Program-made: the position numbers and the translations under genes
Assembly: GCF_014337215.1 (NCBI RefSeq)
Contig: NZ_CP060635.1
Span: 1,749,501 to 1,813,500, forward strand
Length of the DNA: 64,000 nucleotides
Direction: 5' to 3'
Source of the DNA: Wansuia hejianensis
GTDB lineage: Bacteria; Bacillota; Clostridia; Lachnospirales; Lachnospiraceae
In this document: positions 26,563-36,441 of the stretch, piece by piece
Numbering within the stretch: the stretch's first letter is position 1
Layout of the letters: the number at the start of each line of letters is the position of its first letter
The notes under the pieces: model-generated
What the model saw: the letters and a program-made list of their open reading frames with translations, nothing else
Told to the model about the DNA's origin: nothing
Database searches by the model: none

Positions 26563-27123
26563 TCACCTACAATATCCCTTAATTCCGCCCCATCTATGAT
26601 CTTTCTCAGAAATAATCAGATCAGTCTCCGTCATTCCTGAAGGCATCGGCCACTGAACTCCAATATCCGGATCATTCCATGAAAGACCGCCTTCATCATT
26701 TGGATGATAAAAATCCGTGCATTTATAAGCAAATTCCGCATAATCTGACAAAACTATAAAACCATGCGCGAAATTCTTAGGAATATAAAACTGTTTCTTA
26801 TTCTCAGCTGACAGTAATACTCCAAACCATTTACCAAATGTCGCAGATTCATTCCTTAAATCAACAGCCACATCAAACACCTCTCCGCTGATAACCCGAA
26901 CCAGCTTATCCTGTGGGTATTGTATCTGAAAATGCAGACCTCTTAACACCCCTTTTTTAGAAGCCGACTGATTATCCTGTACAAATTCCATATCCATTCC
27001 AGCCGCCTTATAATCATTATAGTTATAGGTTTCCATAAAATATCCGCGCTCATCGCCAAAAACTGTGGGTGTTATCACCTTCAGTCCTTCAATCCCACAA
27101 GTCTCAACCATAATTCTTCCCAT
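26563..27123 (-). CDS. rfbC: dTDP-4-dehydrorhamnose 3,5-epimerase
   Basis: Third enzyme of dTDP-L-rhamnose synthesis (RmlC), a cupin that epimerises C3 and C5. The 186 residues include FGDERGYFMETYN, QDNQSASKKGVLRGLHFQ (catalytic His in RGLHFQ), GEVFDVAVDLR, IPKNFAHGFIVLSD and YKCTDFYHPNDEGGLSWNDP, the standard signatures. It lies between rfbA and wzm. The last enzyme, RmlD (rfbD), is not in the window, so the pathway must be completed elsewhere. Confidence 0.95.
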   Translation of the reverse strand: MGRIMVETCGIEGLKVITPTVFGDERGYFMETYNYNDYKAAGMDMEFVQDNQSASKKGVLRGLHFQIQYPQDKLVRVISGEVFDVAVDLRNESATFGKWFGVLLSAENKKQFYIPKNFAHGFIVLSDYAEFAYKCTDFYHPNDEGGLSWNDPDIGVQWPMPSGMTETDLIISEKDHRWGGIKGYCR

Positions 27124-27153
27124 TTTCTTCCTCTTTCTTACTTCATTTAAAAG

Positions 27154-28023
27154 TTACAATCCTTCCGCAATATCTATCAGATATTGCCCGTATGCCGTTT
27201 TCAATAGCGGTTGAGCCAGTTTCACCAACTGGTTCCGGTCAATAAATCCCCTTTTATAAGCGATTTCCTCAATACATGAAATATACAGTCCCTGCCTTTT
27301 CTGGAAAGCAGCCACAAAATCAGCTGCATCTAGTAAAGAATCATGATTTCCTGTATCCAGCCAGGCAAAACCTCTGCCCAAAGTCTCTACCTGAAGAGTT
27401 CCACGGCGTAAATACTCGTTATTTACACTGGTAATTTCAATTTCTCCACGCGCTGAGGGTTTTACATTCTGGGCAATATCGATCACATCATTATCATAAA
27501 AATACAATCCTGGCACTGCATACTTTGACTTTGGATGTGCCGGCTTTTCTTCTATTGACAATGCCTTTCCATTTGCATCAAACTCTACGACTCCGTACTC
27601 TCTTGGATCTTTTACATAATATCCAAATATAGTAGCTCCCTGCTCTCTTGCTGCCGCTGCCTGAAGCACACGCGAAAAACTCTGCCCATAAAAGATATTA
27701 TCTCCAAGAACCAGCGCTACTCTGTCCTTTCCTATAAACTTCTCCCCCACAATAAAAGCATCCGCCAGTCCTCTGGGCACCTCCTGGACAGCATAAGACA
27801 TCGAAAGCCCCAACTGCTCACCGCAACCGAATAAATCCTGAAACACAGGCAAATCTCTGGGTGTGGAAATTATCAGTATCTCCCGTATCCCTGCCAGCAT
27901 CAGCGTAGATAATGGATAATAAATCATCGGTTTATCATAAACAGGCATTATCTGCTTAGAAATTGCCTTCGTTAACGGGTATAACCTTGTTCCGGCTCCA
28001 CCTGCTAAAATAATTCCCTTCAT
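27154..28023 (-). CDS. rfbA: glucose-1-phosphate thymidylyltransferase
   Basis: First enzyme of the dTDP-rhamnose pathway (RmlA): joins dTTP and glucose-1-phosphate. The 289 residues begin MKGIILAGGAGTRLYPLTK, the nucleotide-binding signature, and continue with KQIMPVYDKPMIYYPLSTLM, LVLGDNIFYGQ and GFAWLDTGNHDSLLDAADFV. The frame is open to 28095, but the ATG at 28023 behind AGAAAGGAATTATAATCTT matches the family N-terminus. A terminator-like hairpin sits between it and rfbB. Confidence 0.96.
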   Translation of the reverse strand: MKGIILAGGAGTRLYPLTKAISKQIMPVYDKPMIYYPLSTLMLAGIREILIISTPRDLPVFQDLFGCGEQLGLSMSYAVQEVPRGLADAFIVGEKFIGKDRVALVLGDNIFYGQSFSRVLQAAAAREQGATIFGYYVKDPREYGVVEFDANGKALSIEEKPAHPKSKYAVPGLYFYDNDVIDIAQNVKPSARGEIEITSVNNEYLRRGTLQVETLGRGFAWLDTGNHDSLLDAADFVAAFQKRQGLYISCIEEIAYKRGFIDRNQLVKLAQPLLKTAYGQYLIDIAEGL

Positions 28024-28062
28024 AAGATTATAATTCCTTTCTATTTCGTATTCTATAGATGC

Positions 28063-28093
28063 AAAAAAGCAGTGTTGTCTCCACAGCCACTGC
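28063..28093 (-). terminator. terminator or attenuator between rfbB and rfbA
   Basis: On the minus strand GCAGTG (28093-28088) pairs with CACTGC (28074-28069) across a 13-nt loop and is followed at once by TTTTTT. Its place inside the rml run suggests partial termination, so that downstream genes are made at a lower level than rfbB. Confidence 0.6.
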
Positions 28094-28117
28094 AATTTGC
28101 CCTGTTACCATTAGAAT

Positions 28118-29200
28118 CTATTTATTGTTATACATCTCCTGATAATATTTCTGATAATCACCACTCGTAACATTACTCATCCATTCCTCATGTTCAAAAA
28201 ACCACGCAATTGTTTTTTTAATCCCTTCTTCAAACATCGTTTCAGGATACCAGCCTACCTCAGCTTTAATCTTATCCGGAGCTATTGCATAACGACGGTC
28301 ATGACCTTTTCTGTCCTCCACATAAGTAATCAACTTTTCACTGACCAGATTTTTACGTGGGTCGCTATCCGACAGCATATCCTGCAGCGTATTCAATATA
28401 ATATTTACAATCTGAATATTCTGCTTCTCATTGTGCCCGCCAATATTATAAGTCTCAAACAGCTTACCCTTTTCTTGAACCATATCAATGCCCTTACAGT
28501 GATCCTCCACATACAACCAGTCTCTAACATTCTTTCCATCTCCATAGACCGGTAGCTGCTTACCCTGCAACGCATTATTAATGATCAGTGGGATTAATTT
28601 TTCCGGAAACTGGTAAGGCCCATAATTATTGCTGCAATTCGTGATGTTAGCCGGGAAATGATACGTATCCATATAAGCTTTTACCAGCATGTCTGAAGAA
28701 GCTTTGCTTGCTGAATAAGGGCTATGGGGAGCATATGGCGTGGTTTCATAAAAATAGCCTTCTCCCTCATCTAAAGACCCATACACTTCATCTGTTGAAA
28801 CATGCAAAAACTTATGATCTGGTTTAAACGTGCCATCTGGAAGTTCCCATGCAGATTTGGCCGCATTTAACATTACTAGTGTACCAAGAACATTAGTTTT
28901 CACAAAAACCTCTGGATTACGAATACTTCTGTCCACATGGCTTTCAGCCGCAAAATGTACAACCCTTCGTATATCATTCTCATCAAATATCCTGCTAATC
29001 GACTCGCTATCACAAATATCAGCTTTTATAAAAGTGTAATTTTCTTCATTCTCTACATCCTTCAAATTCTCCAAATTGCCTGCATAAGTCAGCTTGTCAA
29101 CATTAATAATGCGGATAGTATTGCCATATTTCTTCAACATATAGTGAATATAGTTGGAACCAATAAATCCAGCCCCACCGGTCACCAGATAAGTACGCAT
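28118..29200 (-). CDS. rfbB: dTDP-glucose 4,6-dehydratase
   Basis: Second enzyme of the dTDP-rhamnose pathway (RmlB), an NAD-dependent short-chain dehydrogenase/reductase. The 360 residues begin MRTYLVTGGAGFIGSNY (NAD-binding GGAGFIG), with HFAAESHVDRSI, STDEVYGSL (catalytic Thr-Asp-Glu), YSASKASSD (YxxxK) and NCSNNYGPYQFPEKLIP. The ATG at 29200 follows GGAGGAAATAAAAG. It is first in the rml-exporter-glycosyltransferase run and has its own promoter. Confidence 0.96.
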   Translation of the reverse strand: MRTYLVTGGAGFIGSNYIHYMLKKYGNTIRIINVDKLTYAGNLENLKDVENEENYTFIKADICDSESISRIFDENDIRRVVHFAAESHVDRSIRNPEVFVKTNVLGTLVMLNAAKSAWELPDGTFKPDHKFLHVSTDEVYGSLDEGEGYFYETTPYAPHSPYSASKASSDMLVKAYMDTYHFPANITNCSNNYGPYQFPEKLIPLIINNALQGKQLPVYGDGKNVRDWLYVEDHCKGIDMVQEKGKLFETYNIGGHNEKQNIQIVNIILNTLQDMLSDSDPRKNLVSEKLITYVEDRKGHDRRYAIAPDKIKAEVGWYPETMFEEGIKKTIAWFFEHEEWMSNVTSGDYQKYYQEMYNNK

Positions 29201-29248
29201 CTTTTATTTCCTCCATCATCATGCCGCACTGCGGCTATTATCTGTGCT

Positions 29249-29277
29249 ATTATATCATCACATGCTGAAAAATGCAA
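29249..29277 (-). promoter_or_regulatory. promoter of the rfbB operon
   Basis: On the minus strand TTGCAT, 17-nt spacer, TATAAT. It lies 48 nt upstream of rfbB, immediately after the stop of the Bsp-repeat gene; a small GCCGCA/TGCGGC hairpin follows in the leader. Confidence 0.65.
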
Positions 29278-29278
29278 A

Positions 29279-32200
29279 TTAATCAATATACAGATTTAAC
29301 CACATCATAACTTTCTCATGACGGCTCTTATATTTATCGGCTCCCACCCCATTTCCATCCTTGTTGGGGGTGTGATCCCGCATAGATGTCCACAGATTTT
29401 CCATGGTCAGCGCTTTGCCATCCGCCTGGCAGCATTCAACCACCCAACTCATGGCACTATAGCCGCCAAGATGTCTGATATTCGCACAGAACATTTGAGC
29501 TTTCAGATCTATCACACCCAACGCTGCTGCTTCATTCACATATTTTACCATCTGCTCATCTACCAAACGGTTCTGAATCGCAATACCAGTCTCACTTGAA
29601 ATAATCGCCTGGATACATACAGCCTTTGCAGAACCCTTTAGAATTGTAGGATTCCCATTGCCATCGCCGCCATAGGTAGTCCAGTTCGCATGATCCAGAT
29701 CATAGGCAATTCCCGCTGTATCCAACGCCGCAAAGGCAGCGGGATTTTCCTGGCGGATTAGGTTCAATAAGCGCTTTGCTTCCGTAGCAAACCAAGCGCC
29801 TGCCCCGATCGTAATTGCAGTTTCTTTTTCTGAATTTTTATAGGCCTGTGTAAAATCATCATATCTGGCGTTTCCATATATTTGCCCGCCTGTCTCAACG
29901 GCAAATATAATCTTATGCATAACCTCCTGCGCATAATCATCAAACTCGCCTGAACGATACAGGCTGTATTCCACACTCCCGCACATATATGCTGACGAAC
30001 CAATATACATATATATATGCGTAATAAATCCGCCACTCCGCCTATGTGCGTTTCGGTCAATTCTAACCGAATAGCTGCCATCGCTGTTTTTTATACCGTC
30101 ATACCAGATCAGATCATCCTGATCGCCCTCTGAACTCCAAGACGGGAAACGAATGGTATCTGGTGTCTGCCCGTTCACATTGGGACCATAAATCGTTATA
30201 TCACAAATATTGCTAGAAGGATTACTGGTTTTAATGTAATTATCCGCAGTCACTGTCACACTTCCTCCGGCAGCATATTGCATTGCCCCTTCAGAATTCT
30301 CTACATAAATATGCGCATTATAAACCCCAAAACGATATCCATGATCTTTTACATCTGCCATAGCTGTATATGAACCATCCGCTTGTTCCTGCATATCATA
30401 CCAATATGTTCCTTCCGTACACCAGACACCAACTTTTACCTTCGCAACTTCTAGCCCTACCTGGCCTATTTCACCAATAATTTTAAAGGTTCCATCCTTA
30501 CCATTCACATTTGAGAATTCAATGGCACCTGTTGGCACTGTCTGAACCTGAAATGTAACTGCGTTCAGAAAACGGAGTTCTCCATTGGGCAGAGCATAGT
30601 AAGCATGCACATTATATACTCCAGCACCGGAATGATTTCCTATCGGAATTGTAACACTGTATGACTTACCATTCTCCGCTGCAGTATACCATTGAAAATC
30701 ATCCTGTCCATTCACATCACTCCAAACTCCAAAACGCACCTCTCTCTGGATACCCAGAAGGTCAATTCCCTCCAGCACAGCTGTATAATTAAGTCCATTG
30801 GATGATGCTGCTATCTCCGCAAATGCACCTGTTTGTATACTTATACTCTTATCCGTCTCCGCAATCAGGTTTTGTATTCCGCTAGATGTTTTCGTATAAA
30901 CAGCTATGTAATATTTCCCTAGATTGTAGCTGAAATCAGAAAGCCTGACATCCGCTACGTATGTATTACCGCTCTTTAGTCCTGCAGTATAGTGCACTAT
31001 ATCCCCCTTATCCGCGCTTGTCCAAACATCTACCCGTACGGTGGAAAACACAATGCTGGCATCTAGATTAGAGATATTTACTGGAAATCCCCCCCCTGCT
31101 GCTGCCCCCACAGTAACTACACCATTGACAGAGAACGTCGTTCCCGCGATAAAATACATAATTCCAGCTTTATCGACTCCGTACGCATGAACGATAAAAT
31201 CCCCCGCCGCTAAATAGCTGGAAATATCTACTGTCGTACTGTAATTCATTCCCTCACGCACTGCCTGATACCATATCAAATCCTTTTGCCCACCCGTTTT
31301 ACTCCAAACAGCAAACCGTACAGACTCGACAATACCAAGTGTTCTCATCCCCTCCAGATTAATTACAACATTAGAATCTGTATTGCTGGAAGATACTTTC
31401 AAACTGTCGTAGGAAAGCTGCATCACATAAGAAGTCCCTCCAGCAAAAGTTTTAATTCCATTCCCGTCAGTCACATATACATGCACATTATATGTTCCTA
31501 ATTTATTCTTATGATTTGCCAAATTTGCCGCTATAAGATATTCAGTTTTATTTGTTCCAGCAACCTCGTACCAAATGAGATTACTTTGATTACTTTCACT
31601 CCAGACTCCCACTTCTATTTTTTCTATTCCCGCCGGTGACGAAAGCCCTTCCAGAAGAATATTGAACTGCCCGGATACGGCATCTGGTACGCTCACTGAT
31701 ATCCCGTTTAACGATGGGCCACCCACCAGGCAACTGCCTCCATTAATAAATCGCAGACTCCCGTCACCATACTTCGCATAGCAATGTATGGTATAACGAC
31801 CGATACTTTTATGGTCGGAAACCAAAAATGTCTGGGTATACGTACCATTTTTTGTTTCTGCCACATACCATTGCAGATCATCCTGACCGTTTATATCGCT
31901 CCACACTGCAAAACGTACCTGGGTTACACTCGCTGAGTCCTCTAACTCCCCAATCGAAATTTTATATTCTTTTTGATTTGATGTTGAAATATATAATTTA
32001 GAATTCTCGATTTGAACTATTTTTGTGGTTCCTCCCACATATGTAAGGAAACCATTTCCATCCTTAACATATACATGAATTTGATAAATACCTGAATGAA
32101 ACCCGTGGTTTGCTGCACTCACCTCTGCAGAATATACGCCATTGTTCTCCTCGGCTTCATACCAAAACATATCGCTTTGATCATCCCTGCACCAGACCCC

Positions 32201-33160
32201 CACCCGAACCTGGCTGATTCCAGATTTAGCAGCAAGATTCTGCACTTCAATGTCAAAGACTCCATTTTCAGTATCCAAATTGCCTGCATTCACCGTTCCT
32301 ACTGAAGGTGCACTGATTATAAAACTGTTCCCCGATATATATTGACCAGAACCATCCGCAGAAAACGCATAGCAGTGGATCGTATAACTGCCCGGATTGT
32401 CTAAATCCGAAACCATAATGCGGGCTGAATAGGTACCGCCTTCATAAACTGCTTGATACCATTCCAGATCATCCTGTCCATTCTGATTACTCCAGACCGC
32501 AAATTTCAGACTGCTGCCGTCTGCAAGCTCCTCTATCTCCGACGTTCGGATAATGACTGTTTTCTCATCTTCACTAACGGCAACCGACAGTTCTGTCGGC
32601 AACTCATAGCTCTGAATTGACTGTAGCTCCTTAGATTGTTCTTGAGATTGTTCCTGATCCGGCAAAACACCTTCTGCCGGAACTGTATACTCATATGTGT
32701 CCAGTTGTAGTGGCTCAAACCCTAGATCGGCATTAAAAGAAACATATGTCTGAATTTTATATCCGGTATTTTTCTCCACCCAATCATCCGGATTCACTTC
32801 CGCCGTATACTTGCCTTCCTCAGCTTTTTCTGCTTTGTATGTATTTTTTTTGGTGGATTCACCATTACCAGTCACTTCAAATACAATGGTATCAATAATC
32901 GACCAATCTCGTTTATTGATATCCGAAAGAAAAATCTGTAGCTGAAAGGTTCCACCCTCTACCGAATTTACTGCTTCTACCTGAAATTCTTCTTTCCCTG
33001 GAATTGCATACATTGCACCCTGTATTTCCTGTAACACTTGTGTTTCCTTTTCTGGAGCTCCGTCCGTCACTGCTGCCTCTACCAATCCCGGTGTCAAATT
33101 AACACTTATTAAAGCACACGTCAGGATTCCTAACGCAATGTTTTGTAAACCTCTTTTCAT
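29279..33160 (-). CDS. secreted protein with about nine GBS Bsp-like repeats and a C-terminal lysozyme-like domain
   Basis: A 1293-residue exported protein. After a signal peptide (about 1-30, MKRGLQNIALGILTCALISV) come a divergent first repeat and about nine GBS Bsp-like repeats, each with a core such as VRFAVWSDINGQDDLQWY followed by YTIHCYA or YNVHVYV and ending in DGNG. Two flavours alternate: QDDL-type and QSDx-type. The last 200 residues form a separate domain with VETGGQIYGN, AITIGAGAWF and DLDHANW; an ETGG glutamate plus a later aspartate looks like a lysozyme or chitosanase-type glycosidase, but I cannot name the family. Downstream of the L,D-transpeptidase gene, with its own promoter. 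Confidence 0.85.
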   Translation of the reverse strand: MKRGLQNIALGILTCALISVNLTPGLVEAAVTDGAPEKETQVLQEIQGAMYAIPGKEEFQVEAVNSVEGGTFQLQIFLSDINKRDWSIIDTIVFEVTGNGESTKKNTYKAEKAEEGKYTAEVNPDDWVEKNTGYKIQTYVSFNADLGFEPLQLDTYEYTVPAEGVLPDQEQSQEQSKELQSIQSYELPTELSVAVSEDEKTVIIRTSEIEELADGSSLKFAVWSNQNGQDDLEWYQAVYEGGTYSARIMVSDLDNPGSYTIHCYAFSADGSGQYISGNSFIISAPSVGTVNAGNLDTENGVFDIEVQNLAAKSGISQVRVGVWCRDDQSDMFWYEAEENNGVYSAEVSAANHGFHSGIYQIHVYVKDGNGFLTYVGGTTKIVQIENSKLYISTSNQKEYKISIGELEDSASVTQVRFAVWSDINGQDDLQWYVAETKNGTYTQTFLVSDHKSIGRYTIHCYAKYGDGSLRFINGGSCLVGGPSLNGISVSVPDAVSGQFNILLEGLSSPAGIEKIEVGVWSESNQSNLIWYEVAGTNKTEYLIAANLANHKNKLGTYNVHVYVTDGNGIKTFAGGTSYVMQLSYDSLKVSSSNTDSNVVINLEGMRTLGIVESVRFAVWSKTGGQKDLIWYQAVREGMNYSTTVDISSYLAAGDFIVHAYGVDKAGIMYFIAGTTFSVNGVVTVGAAAGGGFPVNISNLDASIVFSTVRVDVWTSADKGDIVHYTAGLKSGNTYVADVRLSDFSYNLGKYYIAVYTKTSSGIQNLIAETDKSISIQTGAFAEIAASSNGLNYTAVLEGIDLLGIQREVRFGVWSDVNGQDDFQWYTAAENGKSYSVTIPIGNHSGAGVYNVHAYYALPNGELRFLNAVTFQVQTVPTGAIEFSNVNGKDGTFKIIGEIGQVGLEVAKVKVGVWCTEGTYWYDMQEQADGSYTAMADVKDHGYRFGVYNAHIYVENSEGAMQYAAGGSVTVTADNYIKTSNPSSNICDITIYGPNVNGQTPDTIRFPSWSSEGDQDDLIWYDGIKNSDGSYSVRIDRNAHRRSGGFITHIYMYIGSSAYMCGSVEYSLYRSGEFDDYAQEVMHKIIFAVETGGQIYGNARYDDFTQAYKNSEKETAITIGAGAWFATEAKRLLNLIRQENPAAFAALDTAGIAYDLDHANWTTYGGDGNGNPTILKGSAKAVCIQAIISSETGIAIQNRLVDEQMVKYVNEAAALGVIDLKAQMFCANIRHLGGYSAMSWVVECCQADGKALTMENLWTSMRDHTPNKDGNGVGADKYKSRHEKVMMWLNLYID

Positions 33161-33207
33161 AAAGTCACCCTCATATTTACTATAAATTTATTAATTAACT
33201 TGTTGTT

Positions 33208-33236
33208 ATTGTAACGCGATGCTCTTTTCCGGTCAA
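33208..33236 (-). promoter_or_regulatory. promoter of the Bsp-repeat lysozyme-like gene
   Basis: On the minus strand TTGACC, 17-nt spacer, TACAAT, 48 nt upstream of the start codon. Strong match. Confidence 0.65.
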
Positions 33237-33247
33237 CATAATTTTCA

Positions 33248-33288
33248 CAGCAAAGCACCGCCTCAAAAGACAAGACGGTGCTTTGCTG
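33248..33288 (-). terminator. terminator after the L,D-transpeptidase gene
   Basis: A 13-bp perfect stem (CAGCAAAGCACCG / CGGTGCTTTGCTG) with a 15-nt loop, 18 nt after the transpeptidase stop. The T run behind it on the minus strand is poor (GTGAAAATT), but the stem is strong. Confidence 0.6.
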
Positions 33289-33306
33289 GATTCTAAATAT
33301 GCTTTT

Positions 33307-36300
33307 CTATATATTGGGGTCCGTTGGATCCCAGGTCTGTCCAACTGGGATCTTTATGGTGTCCGGTTTTCCGAAGGGGCCTGCATAGGAGCTATCATAG
33401 ATTCTGACCTCCATCCCTAAATTGCAGTTATCATATATCCATTTTGCATCTCTGACACAAAGCCTAACACAACCATGTGAAGCTGGCTGTCCCAGCATAT
33501 TATAATCAGATGCCGATAAATTGTAACTGGTCATATTACTTCCTGCAACTGAATGAAACAGTATGCCTCCCACAATTCTCGTACAATATTGACCGTACGA
33601 AGGCCCCATCAGTTCATGCCACCTATACCTAGCCTGCGTATAATAGGTACCTGACGGAGTTTCTGTTCCCGGAAGGCCTACAGAACAGGCAAATGCTTTT
33701 ACCGGGATAATATAGCCATTACTTCCATCCTTGGCATATATTGTAACCGTACAGGTCGTTCTGTTCACGTCAGCACGATAGGATGATTGCGGCCCGATAA
33801 TTCCGCTCACATCTTTCTGCAGCACATCATTAATATAGTAAAGCTTATAACCATTCTCATAATACCAGCCATTTTTGGAAAACTCACTGGCCTCAAACAC
33901 AAAATTTGCAGCTGCCAACGGCGTATTTCCAGAATATGCATGAATCAAAAAATTCCCCGAATTCTTATGATTCATTGTAGAAATCACTGTTTTCCAGCTT
34001 CCATCCTGACTCTGCGTTCCGCTGTACCACATAAAATCATCCTGTCCATTCAATTCACTCCATACCGCGAACCGAACGTTACCACCTGATGCATTCTTCA
34101 AAACCGCTGTACGCTTCCCACTACCTTGATCCTTTAGAACATAAATAAAATTGCTGGGATTAAACGTGTATTGCGCTCCATTTCCGAATACCTGGATCTG
34201 GTTTCCCATAGTAACATATGCATGTATCGTATAAGTCCCCAAATTATAATTATGATTAGAAACATTCACCACTGCCTGATAGGTACCATTACTTTGGCGC
34301 TCAGCTGTATACCATGCCACATCACTTCCATTCGCTGTTGTCCAGGCCGCTATACGAACTCCACTAATCCCAGAAGCAGCCTCCAAATCGGATATGCTGA
34401 CAGTAAATATGCCTGCTGCATCATTTTTTTCGACAACCTGAACCGTGGCTTTAGCAGTTCCGCTGATTTGCAAGTCGCTGCTACCATTTAAATAGATTTT
34501 ATTTCCGCTCCAAGTCGTTGCATATGTATGAATCAGGTATTTTCCCAATGTCTTATGATTTTTAATGGAAATATCAGCCTGATAACCGCCACCAGCATTT
34601 TTAGAAGCTGTATACCATCTTACATCATCCTGCCCCCCTGATTCACTCCATACCGCAAACTCTATCTTTTTAGCTCCAGCCGGCACCACTACATGATCGA
34701 TTGTCACACGATATTCCGTCTCTTCCTGACCCACTACACCCTGATGTAGATCTGTGGTCACCGGTTTATCGCATCCATAAGTAAAGGCTACATTGGTACA
34801 GGCCACTACTGTCTTAATGCCATTTTTATCAGAAACATACACATGAATATTGTAGTTGCCCACATTATATTTATGGTTTGCTATTGTTCCTTTTACCAAA
34901 TATTCTCCATTTGACTGTTTGTCTGCCGTATACCAGCAAATATCCTGCTGAGCACTTTGGCTCCAGATCGGCACCTCTACCTTACTCACTCCTAGCTCTG
35001 AGTTAAGTCCTATTATTCTCACCTCAAAAGTGCCGGCCTCATTGTCTGAAGTTACTGATACTTCCTGTACTTCCGGTGCCTGTACCATAAAAGACTTCCC
35101 ACCCAGATATACTTTGTTACCGCCTTTTTTTACAAGATATACGTGTGCCAAAGATCTTCCTGTACTTTTTATAGCCGTAAGAGCAGCTTTACCTTCCCAA
35201 CTATCGGAACTCGCCTTATACTGAAGCTCATGCCAAGTCAAATCGTCCTGCCCACCAGCTTCACTCCATACCGCGCAGGATATTTCTTCAATTTCTCCAG
35301 GCGCCTCTACTCCAGAAATTTTTATCTGAAACTGATTTAACTCCGCATCCACATCTGCCATCAGCGTTTGATATTTAGGCCGAAAATCTGCTGAAACTCC
35401 TCCCACAAACTTTTGGAAACCATTTCCATCCGTCACATAAACATGAGCATAATACAATGCCCAGTTATTTTTATGAGAAGAAATACTCATCTCAACAGAA
35501 TACTCTCCAACACTTCCTTTTTCTGCTTCGTACCAGACAATATCGCTTTGATCCGACGCACTCCATATGGGAACAAGCACTTTCCGAATTCCTGAAGGCG
35601 AATCTAGCCCAGTGATTTTTAAAGTTGCTGTACCTGCAGAATAATCCTGTTCTGACAACTCTATTAGCCCTTCCGTCACGGTCGGAACTTCAAAAGATAC
35701 TCCTCCAATCCACTGTTGACTGCCATCCGAATTCTGTTGATAAATATGAGCATAGTAACAACCGGGCGAACGATAATCAGCCACTTTCACTCTGCAATCA
35801 AACTGATTTTCTCCTGTTACCTGAAATTCATTCCATTTTAGATCATCCTGACCATTCTCCTCACTCCAGACTGCAACTCGTAGATTAGCATTATCCGGAA
35901 GATAGTGATCTGATAGACAGATCTGGTATTCTGTTTTGAAATCATCAGTAAAACCTGAGGTGATCACCGACTGGTATTCCGGAAGCTTTGCTACTTCAAA
36001 AGTTGTTCCGCCAACCCATTCTTTTGCCCCGTCAGATTTTTCCAAATAGCAGTGAACATAATAGGCACCCAACATATTATGCTTCAGTATATCGACCATT
36101 GCTTCATAGTTTTCACCATTATACCACACAAGGTCATCCTGTCCCTCGGCATCACTCCAGACGGCAAAGGATACACCTACTCCATCTGCCGGTATTGTAT
36201 AATTCTGAAGTTGTATTTGATAATATCTGCCTTTTTCATCGGCTCTTTTGACCTGCAAACTTGGACTCTTCGTCTGATCTGATGTTACCCGTTCATAATA

Positions 36301-36414
36301 TGTCTCCTCATTAAATGTCTCCGCTCCTACTGGAAATGTCAATCCAGCACACAGTGCGCATATTATGACTAAAGAAACAATTGTTTTGCGTTTTTCCAAC
36401 TTTAATAAAGTCAT
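33307..36414 (-). CDS. secreted L,D-transpeptidase with about eight GBS Bsp-like repeats
   Basis: A 1035-residue exported protein: signal peptide (about 12-32), about eight GBS Bsp-like repeats (cores such as SFAVWSDAEGQDDLVWYNG, ending in YYVHCYLEKSDG), a short linker with a WYYENGYKLYYIND stretch, and a C-terminal YkuD L,D-transpeptidase domain from about 880. The catalytic motif SHGCVRL lies near 975-982, with an upstream HSV histidine. YkuD enzymes make 3-3 peptidoglycan cross-links or attach proteins to the wall; the repeats probably bind wall glycan. It ends with a strong hairpin and starts 27 nt after the GT-C-like gene. Confidence 0.9.
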   Translation of the reverse strand: MTLLKLEKRKTIVSLVIICALCAGLTFPVGAETFNEETYYERVTSDQTKSPSLQVKRADEKGRYYQIQLQNYTIPADGVGVSFAVWSDAEGQDDLVWYNGENYEAMVDILKHNMLGAYYVHCYLEKSDGAKEWVGGTTFEVAKLPEYQSVITSGFTDDFKTEYQICLSDHYLPDNANLRVAVWSEENGQDDLKWNEFQVTGENQFDCRVKVADYRSPGCYYAHIYQQNSDGSQQWIGGVSFEVPTVTEGLIELSEQDYSAGTATLKITGLDSPSGIRKVLVPIWSASDQSDIVWYEAEKGSVGEYSVEMSISSHKNNWALYYAHVYVTDGNGFQKFVGGVSADFRPKYQTLMADVDAELNQFQIKISGVEAPGEIEEISCAVWSEAGGQDDLTWHELQYKASSDSWEGKAALTAIKSTGRSLAHVYLVKKGGNKVYLGGKSFMVQAPEVQEVSVTSDNEAGTFEVRIIGLNSELGVSKVEVPIWSQSAQQDICWYTADKQSNGEYLVKGTIANHKYNVGNYNIHVYVSDKNGIKTVVACTNVAFTYGCDKPVTTDLHQGVVGQEETEYRVTIDHVVVPAGAKKIEFAVWSESGGQDDVRWYTASKNAGGGYQADISIKNHKTLGKYLIHTYATTWSGNKIYLNGSSDLQISGTAKATVQVVEKNDAAGIFTVSISDLEAASGISGVRIAAWTTANGSDVAWYTAERQSNGTYQAVVNVSNHNYNLGTYTIHAYVTMGNQIQVFGNGAQYTFNPSNFIYVLKDQGSGKRTAVLKNASGGNVRFAVWSELNGQDDFMWYSGTQSQDGSWKTVISTMNHKNSGNFLIHAYSGNTPLAAANFVFEASEFSKNGWYYENGYKLYYINDVLQKDVSGIIGPQSSYRADVNRTTCTVTIYAKDGSNGYIIPVKAFACSVGLPGTETPSGTYYTQARYRWHELMGPSYGQYCTRIVGGILFHSVAGSNMTSYNLSASDYNMLGQPASHGCVRLCVRDAKWIYDNCNLGMEVRIYDSSYAGPFGKPDTIKIPVGQTWDPTDPNI

Positions 36415-36441
36415 ATGACAACTTTACCTCCCTTCCCTGCT

